Positions 1-5,086 of a DNA stretch of 5,914 bases are shown piece after piece. The position numbers and the translations under genes are program-made. This stretch comes from Bacillota bacterium. GTDB lineage: Bacteria > Bacillota > Sulfobacillia > Symbiobacteriales > ZC4RG38. The DNA is taken from assembly GCA_003242505.1 (NCBI GenBank), contig QGUP01000137.1, positions 1-5,914 of the forward strand. Direction: 5' to 3'. The notes under the pieces were generated by a model, which searched no databases, had not been told where the DNA came from, and was given only the letters and a program-made list of their open reading frames with translations. Numbering within the stretch: the stretch's first letter is position 1; every line of letters begins with the position of its first letter.

Positions 1-326
1 CCGCCGTTCCCGTGGCCACCGCTCCCGGGGCCGCCGCCCCCAGGGACAGCGGGGGTGCCCTGGCCCCCTTTCCCCTCCCGGGGCCGGCCCTCCACCCGGA
101 CCTCCAGGCTCAGGGCTTGCCCCGGTTGGCCGGCCTCCCCCGCCACCAGGACCCGGTAAGACCCCCGGCCGGCGACGGCCCAGGCCACCCCGTCCCGGCG
201 GAGCCACCGGTCCACCTCCGGGGGCGCCGGGCCGTCCACCAGCCGCCAGCCCGGGGGCAAGGGAAGGAGCATCAGGTTGCAGGTGCCCAGGAGGAACTGC
301 CGGGCGGCCAGGAGGTGGAGTTCCAT
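1..326 (-). CDS. Unrecognised protein downstream of the ArsA-like pair, 3' end cut off by window edge
   Basis: An open frame starts at the ATG at 324-326, 14 nt after the stop of the second ArsA-like gene, and runs 108 codons without a stop to the left edge, so its C-terminus is missing. The protein begins MELHLLAARQFLLGTCNLML, has a short hydrophobic stretch (about residues 9-25), then a mixed segment with WRLVDGPAPPEVDRWL and a strand-like YRVLVAGE / LSLEVRVEG part (about 55-78). From about residue 82 it becomes a Gly/Pro-rich low-complexity tract that looks like a linker. The ribosome site is weak (GAGG about 12 nt upstream, overlapping the preceding stop), which suggests translational coupling. 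I do not recognise the family. Tight spacing and shared strand make it a likely last or later member of the cstA cluster. A plus-strand frame here (from position 12) is considered a shadow. Confidence 0.55.
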   Translation of the reverse strand, partial: MELHLLAARQFLLGTCNLMLLPLPPGWRLVDGPAPPEVDRWLRRDGVAWAVAGRGSYRVLVAGEAGQPGQALSLEVRVEGRPREGKGGQGTPAVPGGGGPGSGGHGNG

Positions 327-340
327 CTCTGTCCCGCCCC

Positions 341-1369
341 TCAGGAGACCAGGGCCAGGGCCCAGTCCTGGTGCGGGTCAAAGAGGTCCGCCGCCGCCTG
401 CCGCACCATCTCCAGGCCCACCACCTCGGTCTTGTACAGGGGCAGGTACGCCCGCACCAGGGCCCCCAGGTCCTCCTGGATCATCCGGAGGTACCCGGCC
501 TGCTCCTGGAACTTGTTCTGCAGGTACTCGTCCTCCGCGGCCCGCTCCGCCTCCTCCCGGCGGATGACGCCGTTGACCAGCACCCCGCCCACGGGGATGT
601 CGTAGGCCTCCACCATGGAGATGAACCGCCGGACCACGGAGATGGGCAGCGTGAGGGGCAGGGTGACGAAGAAGAAGGCCGTCTGCTCCGGATCCACCAG
701 CAGCTTCTTCACCGCCTTGAACCGCTGGTCCATGCTGATGAGGTCTGCGAGCATCGCGTCCTTCTTGATCTCTTCCATCACCTTCTCCTTCCGGAAGGCG
801 AGCTGCTGCCGGAGGGACAGGGCCTCCTTCCGGCTCTCGATCATCCGCTGGAGCCACAGGCCGTAAATCTTGGACAGGCCGATGAGCCGCACCGCGTTGG
901 CCACCGCCGCGGTGTCGAAGACGACCCGGTCGAACTCCTGCCCTTCTTTCAGCATGATGTCGACCATCTTGTCGAACATCGCCGACTCCTCGAAGGCGGG
1001 GTTGGTGACGGCGATGTCGATGAAGGGCTTCGCGTCCACGGGGATATCCGCGTACCGGAGGAACTCCCGGACCCGCTGGGCGATGTTCTCCCGGTACCGG
1101 GCCACCACGTCCGAGGCGTCCACCTCGACGGCGTAGAGGTTGGGGACCCCGGCCACCGGCCGGATCTGACCGCCGGAGAGGTCCTGCCCGAAGACCGAGG
1201 TCAGGGAGTGAACGGGGTTGAGGGAGGCCAGGAGCGTCCGCTTGCCCTCCTCGGCGAACCGGAGGGCGAGGACCGCCGCGCAGACCGTCTTCCCCACCCC
1301 GCCCTTGCCGCCGGTGAAGATGTACCGCAGATTGGGGCGCCCCGCCAGGAACTGCCCGATGTGCTGCAC
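341..1369 (-). CDS. ArsA/GET3-family ATPase, second paralogue with degenerate catalytic site
   Basis: This is a deviant-Walker P-loop ATPase of the ArsA/GET3 (SIMIBI) family, 342 aa from the GTG at 1367-1369. That start has GAGG 8 nt upstream; a GTG at 1376-1378 would add three residues but leaves only about 4 nt to its AGGA. The P-loop GKGGVGKT is at residues 21-28, with signature Lys22 and Lys27. In switch I, where the family has S-T-D-P, this protein has S-L-N-P: Asn51 (codon AAC at 1217-1219) replaces the catalytic aspartate. The switch II motif DTAPTGH is reduced to DTAAVAN (152-158). The late NQ base-contact motif reads N266-G267. The only cysteine is in the helix after the P-loop, so there is no metalloid site and no zinc CxxC. 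It lies 80 nt downstream of the intact paralogue. The likely role is as a weakly active or inactive partner in a heterodimer; that is inference. The family call is firm, the client unknown. Confidence 0.88.
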   Translation of the reverse strand: MQHIGQFLAGRPNLRYIFTGGKGGVGKTVCAAVLALRFAEEGKRTLLASLNPVHSLTSVFGQDLSGGQIRPVAGVPNLYAVEVDASDVVARYRENIAQRVREFLRYADIPVDAKPFIDIAVTNPAFEESAMFDKMVDIMLKEGQEFDRVVFDTAAVANAVRLIGLSKIYGLWLQRMIESRKEALSLRQQLAFRKEKVMEEIKKDAMLADLISMDQRFKAVKKLLVDPEQTAFFFVTLPLTLPISVVRRFISMVEAYDIPVGGVLVNGVIRREEAERAAEDEYLQNKFQEQAGYLRMIQEDLGALVRAYLPLYKTEVVGLEMVRQAAADLFDPHQDWALALVS

Positions 1370-1426
1370 GGTCCGCACCTCTTCCTATATCAGGACTTGA
1401 CGCACTGTCGCCGCTCGCGTCCCGCC

Positions 1427-1442
1427 GCCCGGGCACCCGGGC
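1427..1442 (-). other. Short GC hairpin between the two ATPase genes
   Basis: GCCCGGG (1427-1433) and CCCGGGC (1436-1442) are perfect inverted repeats separated by two bases, just after the first ATPase gene's stop. No U-run follows on the minus strand, so it is not an intrinsic terminator. It may be a minor mRNA structure, or chance in GC-rich DNA. Confidence 0.3.
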
Positions 1443-1449
1443 CAGCGTC

Positions 1450-2466
1450 CTACACCTCAACCATCAGTTCGCTCTGCATCAGGTGCCGGGCGGCCAGCTC
1501 GATCATCTCCCGCCCCTTGGGCTCCCGGGTGAACATGGGCACCATCGCCCTGACCCGGTCGCCGAACTTCTCCGCGATCACCCGCAGGTGCTCCTGCTGC
1601 ATCTGCACCCGGTTCCGGAGGTAATCCGAGGTGCCCTCCTTCGTCAGCAGGTCGGCGGGGTAGACCTGGTTGACCACCAGGCCGGACATCTCCATCCCCA
1701 GGGCGCTGAACATCTGCAGGGCCCGCTCGGTGTCCAGGATCGCCATCTTCTCGGGGATCAGAACCATGAAGAAGGCGGTCCGGCGCCGGTCGGTGAGGAG
1801 GTCGGTGAAGGCCCGGATCTTGTTCCGGATGTCGATGAGTTCGGCCATCACCGCGTCCTCGTGCCCCTTCTCCCCCTTCAGGGTGGCGGCGATCGCGTCG
1901 TACTCCGCCACCTTGGCCCGGGCCTCGGTGATTTTCTCCACCCACTTGGAGAGGATGTCGGCCATGGCCACCATCCGCACCCCGTGGCCGAAGGGGGGCA
2001 TGTCGAAGATGTAGATGTCGTACTGCTTCGCCGCCACGAGCTCCGCCATCGCGTCGTAGGTGGCGGACTCGTACATCGCCGGCTCCGCGGAGGTGGAGTC
2101 GATGTACTCCTCGATCTCCCGGGGGACCTGGTCCAGGCCGTACATGTCCTTGATTTTCTGCTTGACGCTGGCCTGGTACTCCGCCACCCGCCGGTCGGCG
2201 TCGATCTCCACCACGAACAGGTTGGGGAGAACCTCCACCTCCCCCTTGCCGTAGAAGTCCTGCTCCCAGATGTCGGAGAGGGAGGCCTGGGGGTCGGTGC
2301 TGAAGAGGAGGGTCCGCTTCTTCTTCACCTGGGACATGTACCAGGCCAGGGAGGAGCTGGAGGTGGTCTTCCCCAGCCCCCCCTTGCCGGCGAAGATGAC
2401 GATCTCCACCTCGGGGTGCCGCTCGAAGTACTCCAGGAGTCCTTTGGGCTTCAGGGCCACAGCCAC
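1450..2466 (-). CDS. ArsA/GET3-family ATPase, catalytically intact paralogue
   Basis: A cytosolic ATPase of the ArsA/GET3 family, 338 aa from the GTG at 2464-2466. AAGGAG at 2475-2480 lies 8 nt upstream of that codon, whereas the in-frame GTG at 2473-2475 overlaps the ribosome site; using it would give 341 aa. The P-loop GKGGLGKTT is at residues 27-35. Switch I reads S-T-D-P-Q-A-S, with catalytic Asp58 (codon at 2293-2295). The Walker-B/switch II stretch is FDMPPFGHGVRM (154-165), close to the family DTAPTGH. A charged helical segment (about 165-228) occupies the position of the client-binding subdomain of GET3. LIPEKMAILDTERAL and LVVNQVYP (N266-Q267) match the later nucleotide-contact region. 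The protein has no cysteine, which excludes an arsenite-binding ArsA or a zinc-linked GET3 dimer. It follows the small gene by 48 nt and precedes its degenerate paralogue. Family members power tail-anchored protein targeting or metalloid efflux; here the partner is probably the CstA-associated machinery (inference). Confidence 0.92.
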   Translation of the reverse strand: MAVALKPKGLLEYFERHPEVEIVIFAGKGGLGKTTSSSSLAWYMSQVKKKRTLLFSTDPQASLSDIWEQDFYGKGEVEVLPNLFVVEIDADRRVAEYQASVKQKIKDMYGLDQVPREIEEYIDSTSAEPAMYESATYDAMAELVAAKQYDIYIFDMPPFGHGVRMVAMADILSKWVEKITEARAKVAEYDAIAATLKGEKGHEDAVMAELIDIRNKIRAFTDLLTDRRRTAFFMVLIPEKMAILDTERALQMFSALGMEMSGLVVNQVYPADLLTKEGTSDYLRNRVQMQQEHLRVIAEKFGDRVRAMVPMFTREPKGREMIELAARHLMQSELMVEV

Positions 2467-2474
2467 GGCCTTCA

Positions 2475-2480
2475 CTCCTT
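2475..2480 (-). promoter_or_regulatory. Ribosome binding site that decides the first ATPase start
   Basis: AAGGAG on the minus strand abuts and overlaps the upstream GTG (2473-2475), leaving no spacer, but sits 8 nt from the in-frame GTG at 2464-2466. This favours the downstream start. Confidence 0.6.
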
Positions 2481-2514
2481 CGGATGGGATACTCTCGGCG
2501 GCGGGCTCGTCAGG

Positions 2515-2808
2515 CTAGTAGATCGCGTCGGTAAAGTCCCGCTCCCGGAAGACCCGCTGCTTCCAGGACTCGATGTTGGGGACCGCGTAGGGCAGGATCC
2601 GCAGGCTGTAGTACGGGGGCAGCACCGGGATCCCGAGCATGTCCCCCAGGGTGATGAACATGAACAGGTGCTCCAGGTGCATCCGGGTCCGCAGGGCGGC
2701 GGTCACGTTCCCGTGGGAGGCCATGCCGTAGAGGACGCCCTTGAGGATGGTCATCAGGCCCTTCTTCTCCTGGCCGGCCTCGGTTTCGCCCTTCTTCTTG
2801 CCAAACAC
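2515..2808 (-). CDS. Small 97-aa protein encoded between cstA and the ATPase pair
   Basis: A 97-residue protein starting at the GTG at 2806-2808, with GAGGAG (2818-2823) 9 nt upstream, and ending at TAG. The N-terminus (1-18) is short, charged and lysine-rich. Residues about 19-45 carry a helical stretch with several basic residues (LYGMASHGNVTAALRTRMHL), followed by the hydrophobic segment EHLFMFITLGDMLGIPVLPP (46-65) and YYSLRILPYAVP. The C-terminus is charged and ends DFTDAIY. There is no cysteine and no clear signal peptide; the hydrophobic part is broken by Gly/Pro and Asp, so a true membrane span is doubtful. From memory the LFMFITLGDMLGIP...YYSL core resembles small proteins (called cory-CC-star) in CstA/ArsA-type neighbourhoods, but the terminal Cys pair of that group is absent; treat this as a weak lead. 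Its place between the transporter and the ATPases suggests an adaptor role. Coding status is well supported by the ribosome site and position. Confidence 0.8.
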   Translation of the reverse strand: MFGKKKGETEAGQEKKGLMTILKGVLYGMASHGNVTAALRTRMHLEHLFMFITLGDMLGIPVLPPYYSLRILPYAVPNIESWKQRVFRERDFTDAIY

Positions 2809-2829
2809 GGCCGATCACTCCTCGTGCGG

Positions 2830-2861
2830 GGCGGGGACCGGCCGCACTGCCGGTCCCCGCC
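2830..2861 (-). other. Strong intercistronic hairpin between cstA and the small gene
   Basis: A perfect 12-bp GC-rich stem (arms 2830-2841 and 2850-2861) has an 8-nt loop. It sits in the 104-nt gap after the cstA stop and ends 6 nt before the GAGGAG ribosome site of the small gene. No U-run follows on the minus strand, so it is not a classical terminator. It could protect the 3' end of the cstA message, serve as a processing site that sets unequal expression, or modulate access to the small gene's ribosome site. Confidence 0.6.
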
Positions 2862-2912
2862 GGCTGTTCTGTCCCGATCTGCGGCGGTACTGCGGTGGCT
2901 CCCCCGGCTCCC

Positions 2913-4646
2913 TCAGTCGTCGCCGGTGGCGGCCGTGGGCGCCGTGCCCAGGGTGCCGGCCCGGGCCGCGCGGTACGCCCGCAAGGTCATGAGGGCCATC
3001 CGGAGCCCGAGGACGAAGAGCACCACCCCGACGCCGATGAAGATGATGTCCATGGTGAGGGCAAAGGTCTTGTACTGGTCCCAGGGCGCCATCACCTTGG
3101 TCCCACCGGAAACGACGGTGCGGTAGAAGTCGTAGGCCTGCCAGGCGATAGCCGCCAGGGTGGTGACGATCATGAAGACCGCGGGCACCAGGGTGAACTG
3201 ACTGGGCTCCTTCACCCGGGCGAGGTGGATGGTGATGAGCATCAGCGCCAGCCCCGCCAGAAGCTGGTTGGAGCCGCCGAAGTAGAGCCAGAGGTTGCTC
3301 CAGGTGCCGGTGTTGGCGAAGACGAGGGGGACCAGCAGCCCCACCAGGGTGGCCACGTGCTTCTGGCCGAGGATGGAGTCGCCGAAGACCTCCGCGGAGA
3401 CCAGCCGCCAGAACCGGGTGATCAGGGCCTGGACGGTGATGGCGAAGATCACCAGCACCGTGGCGTAGAAGAGCTGCATGCCGTTCTCGCCCATCCACCC
3501 CAGGAAGGGCCGGGTGAGGAGGGTGGCCCCGTAGACCCAGGAGGCGACGTTGTTGGACCCGAGGGCCTGAATCTCCTCCTGGCTCAGGACCATATAAGCC
3601 GCCAGGGAGGCCAGGGCCAGCAGCCCTTCCGAGAGCATCGCGCCGGCGCCGATGGGATGGGCGTCGGTCTCCACGTCCAGCTGCTTGGCCGTGGAGGAGG
3701 AGCTGACCAGGCTATGCCAGCCGGAGATGGCCCCGCAGGCGATGGAGACGAAGAGGATGGGGTACATGGGGCCCGAGGTGCCCATGAAGCCCTTGAAGGC
3801 CGGCTGGGCCAGGGTCACCCCGGTGAAGGGGGTGATGAGGGCGCCCAGCAGGATGAAGATCACGGCCGCAAAAGCCGGGAAGAAGGAGACGTAGTTGATG
3901 GGCTGGATGAAGAAGGGCAGGGGCAGGATGGAGGCCAGGTAGAGGAAGACCGCCAGCAGGGTCGACCAGAAGAGGATGTTGTAGGCGCCGTTCTCCCCCA
4001 GGCTGACCTTCCACTGGAACGGCTCCAGGGTGCCGATCCAGAAGGAGGCGATCATCAGGACAAAGGCGATCAGGGTGGTGATCCCCACCCCCAGCCGCAC
4101 CCGGTACATCAGTTGCCCCACGATGACGCCGGTAAGGATGATGCCCATCGTCGCGGCAAAGGCGCCGGGGAAGATGTTCCAGAACCGGGCGATGAGGAAG
4201 ATGAAGGTCGCAGAGATGATGAGCAGGTAGAAGAGGATGAACCCGAGGAGGGTGGCGCGGCCGGTGTTCCCGGTGAACTCGTAGGTGATGGGCCCGAAGG
4301 ATCGCCCCTGATTCCGGACCGAAAGCATGATGGCACCGTAGTCCTGCAGCCAGCCGATGAAGAAATTCCCGAGGATGATCCAGGCCAGGGCCGGGGCCCA
4401 GCCGTACTGCAGGGCGACGAAGGGGCCGAGAATCGGGCCCAGGGCCGCGATGCTCTTGTACTGGTACCCCCAGAGGACGTACTTGCTCACCGGGAAGTAC
4501 TCCACCCCGTCGGTGTACATGTGGGCCGGGGTGGTCCGCTTGGGGTCGGGCTTCCACACAGTGCGGTCAAACCACTTGCCGTAGCCCCAGTAGGCGATGG
4601 CGTAACCCACCAGGGCCAGGAGCACAAAGAACGCCGGGCTGTTCAT
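2913..4646 (-). CDS. cstA: CstA-family carbon starvation membrane transporter
   Basis: A 577-aa polytopic inner-membrane protein of the CstA/BtsT family, whose studied members import peptides or pyruvate under nutrient limitation. The ATG at 4644-4646 is chosen because AAAGGAGGTT (4654-4663) lies about 9 nt upstream; an in-frame GTG at 4665-4667 would translate the ribosome site itself. Many hydrophobic helices run along the chain, the first at about 4-20. Family hallmarks seen are SKYVLWGYQYKSIAALGPIL (54-73), the QDYGAIMLSVRNQGRSFG stretch (101-118), SGWHSLVSSSSTAKQL (308-323) and FGGSNQLLAGLAL (456-468). The C-terminal part (about 330-555) corresponds to the second CstA domain. The tail is short and Ala/Gly/Thr-rich, ending in GDD. 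The length fits the shorter Gram-positive members rather than the roughly 700-residue E. coli CstA. It is first in a cluster with a small protein and two ArsA/GET3-like ATPases. The exact substrate cannot be read from sequence. Confidence 0.95.
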   Translation of the reverse strand: MNSPAFFVLLALVGYAIAYWGYGKWFDRTVWKPDPKRTTPAHMYTDGVEYFPVSKYVLWGYQYKSIAALGPILGPFVALQYGWAPALAWIILGNFFIGWLQDYGAIMLSVRNQGRSFGPITYEFTGNTGRATLLGFILFYLLIISATFIFLIARFWNIFPGAFAATMGIILTGVIVGQLMYRVRLGVGITTLIAFVLMIASFWIGTLEPFQWKVSLGENGAYNILFWSTLLAVFLYLASILPLPFFIQPINYVSFFPAFAAVIFILLGALITPFTGVTLAQPAFKGFMGTSGPMYPILFVSIACGAISGWHSLVSSSSTAKQLDVETDAHPIGAGAMLSEGLLALASLAAYMVLSQEEIQALGSNNVASWVYGATLLTRPFLGWMGENGMQLFYATVLVIFAITVQALITRFWRLVSAEVFGDSILGQKHVATLVGLLVPLVFANTGTWSNLWLYFGGSNQLLAGLALMLITIHLARVKEPSQFTLVPAVFMIVTTLAAIAWQAYDFYRTVVSGGTKVMAPWDQYKTFALTMDIIFIGVGVVLFVLGLRMALMTLRAYRAARAGTLGTAPTAATGDD

Positions 4647-4653
4647 CCGCTGC

Positions 4654-4663
4654 AACCTCCTTT
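4654..4663 (-). promoter_or_regulatory. Near-consensus Shine-Dalgarno for cstA
   Basis: AAAGGAGGTT on the minus strand is almost fully complementary to the 16S anti-SD and lies about 9 nt before the ATG at 4644-4646. It fixes the cstA start and predicts strong translation once transcribed. Confidence 0.85.
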
Positions 4664-4757
4664 CCACACCCCAACCATTTTCCCGCTCCTCACCCCAGGG
4701 GTTTGCTGGCTCCTCATCCCCGCCGGCTGCCGTCTTCCGCCCTCGGCCCGGGTCTCA

Positions 4758-4783
4758 CCCCCCTCCCCGCAACCCTTCCTCCC
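4758..4783 (-). other. G-quadruplex-type motif in the cstA leader
   Basis: On the minus (transcribed-sense) strand, four G-runs of three or more are separated by loops of 5, 4 and 1 nt (GGG, GGG, GGGG, GGGGGG). This fits the standard intramolecular G4 pattern and would sit in the cstA 5' leader, about 110 nt before the start codon. The GC-rich, purine-biased leader makes chance occurrence possible. Confidence 0.4.
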
Positions 4784-4831
4784 TCCTGCCGCGGACCGCC
4801 GGCCCTGGCGATCCGGAACGGCTTTTGGGAT

Positions 4832-4869
4832 GGAATATTCCCGGTTGACCATTGCTTCAATGAACATTG
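4832..4869 (-). promoter_or_regulatory. Cluster of short dyads, possible operators upstream of cstA
   Basis: Within the AT-rich island there are three adjacent dyads: CAATG-TT-CATTG (4858-4869), TTGA-N8-TCAA (4845-4860) and the 10-bp palindrome GGAATATTCC (4832-4841). They lie at and just downstream of the predicted start of transcription, where a repressor would act. None matches an operator I can name with confidence; the central CG of a CcpA cre site is absent. Confidence 0.35.
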
Positions 4870-4870
4870 T

Positions 4871-4896
4871 TATTTCGCCTACCAGCGAAGATTCCT
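4871..4896 (-). promoter_or_regulatory. Candidate sigma-H-like promoter for cstA
   Basis: On the minus strand AGGAAT (4896-4891) is followed, 16 nt after AGGA, by GAAATA (4876-4871). This resembles the Firmicute sigma-H pattern AGGAWW with GAAT, with one mismatch in the -10 (GAAA for GAAT). It lies in the only AT-rich patch of the intergenic region. Transcription would begin near 4864 and give a leader of about 220 nt. Sigma-H control would fit a starvation-induced transporter. No better sigma-A promoter was found on this strand. The call rests on pattern alone. Confidence 0.4.
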
Positions 4897-4940
4897 TCTA
4901 ATCTGTCCGCGGTGAACATGCCGGCCCCAGCGCCGCCGCC

Positions 4941-4973
4941 CCGGAGCCGTCCTTCTCCGGGACGGGCTCCCGG
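4941..4973. other. Imperfect hairpin between the GH1 terminator and cstA promoter
   Basis: GGAGCC+GTCC (4943-4952) pairs with GGAC-G-GGCTCC (4960-4970), a 10-bp stem with one bulged G and a short loop. Neither strand has a following T-run. The remaining intergenic sequence around it (4906-4990) is GC-rich and shows no gene or RNA that I can recognise. Confidence 0.3.
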
Positions 4974-4991
4974 GTGGGTTCGGCCGGGCAC

Positions 4992-5028
4992 AAAAAGGCT
5001 CGCCTCCCGACGCCGTCGGGAGGCGAGC
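4992..5028 (-). terminator. Intrinsic terminator of the GH1 gene
   Basis: A perfect inverted repeat (arms 4998-5011 and 5015-5028, 14 bp, 3-nt loop, GC-rich) is followed on the minus strand by C then TTTTT (4996-4992). It lies 37 nt after the GH1 stop codon. The plus-strand side lacks a T-run, so it acts in one direction and isolates cstA from GH1 transcription. Confidence 0.92.
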
Positions 5029-5042
5029 GGTATGTTGGGGCC

Positions 5043-5086
5043 GTCAGTCCAGATCCGCCCCGTTGTCAGTCCAGATCCGCCCCGTT
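5043..5086 (-). repeat. Perfect 22-bp tandem duplication across the GH1 stop codon
   Basis: Bases 5043-5064 and 5065-5086 are identical and adjacent. The gene-proximal copy (5065-5086) encodes the last residues (N-G-A-D-L-D, then TGA) plus one base; the second copy is a non-translated echo after the stop. The unit is not a multiple of three, but because the first copy contains the stop the protein is unchanged. It looks like a recent slippage or repair duplication. Confidence 0.9.

Noticed and set aside
341..2466. Arsenic resistance (ars) operon
   Set aside because: The ATPases lack metalloid-binding cysteines, and no ArsB, ArsC, ArsR or ArsD gene is present; the neighbour is a CstA transporter.
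378..4557. Minus-strand frames overlapping the true genes (378-1460, 1457-1945, 2510-2818, 2815-3498, 3712-4557)
   Set aside because: They are alternate frames of ArsA-like, small-protein and cstA genes with Arg/Pro/His/Gly-rich translations; the overlapping real genes carry the family motifs.
4845..4860. CcpA cre-like site
   Set aside because: The ends match TGAA...TCA, but the central CG and neighbouring consensus bases are missing.
4643..4867. 74-codon minus-strand frame in the cstA leader, whose TGA overlaps the cstA ATG (ATGA)
   Set aside because: The overlap looks like translational coupling, but no ribosome site precedes any of its starts, the translation is Gly/Arg-rich leader sequence, and cstA has its own near-perfect SD.
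4845..4873. Plus-strand sigma-A-like promoter (TTGACC, 17-nt gap, TGTTAT)
   Set aside because: It scores fairly well by eye, but no plus-strand gene lies downstream; transcription would run antisense into the GH1 gene. An antisense RNA is possible but unsupported.
371..4901. Very long plus-strand open frames (for example 371-1624, 1483-3126, 2895-4901)
   Set aside because: They lie antisense to well-recognised minus-strand genes, have Gly/Asp/His/Glu/Pro-rich low-complexity translations, no recognisable domains and no ribosome sites. They arise from GC-rich codon bias.
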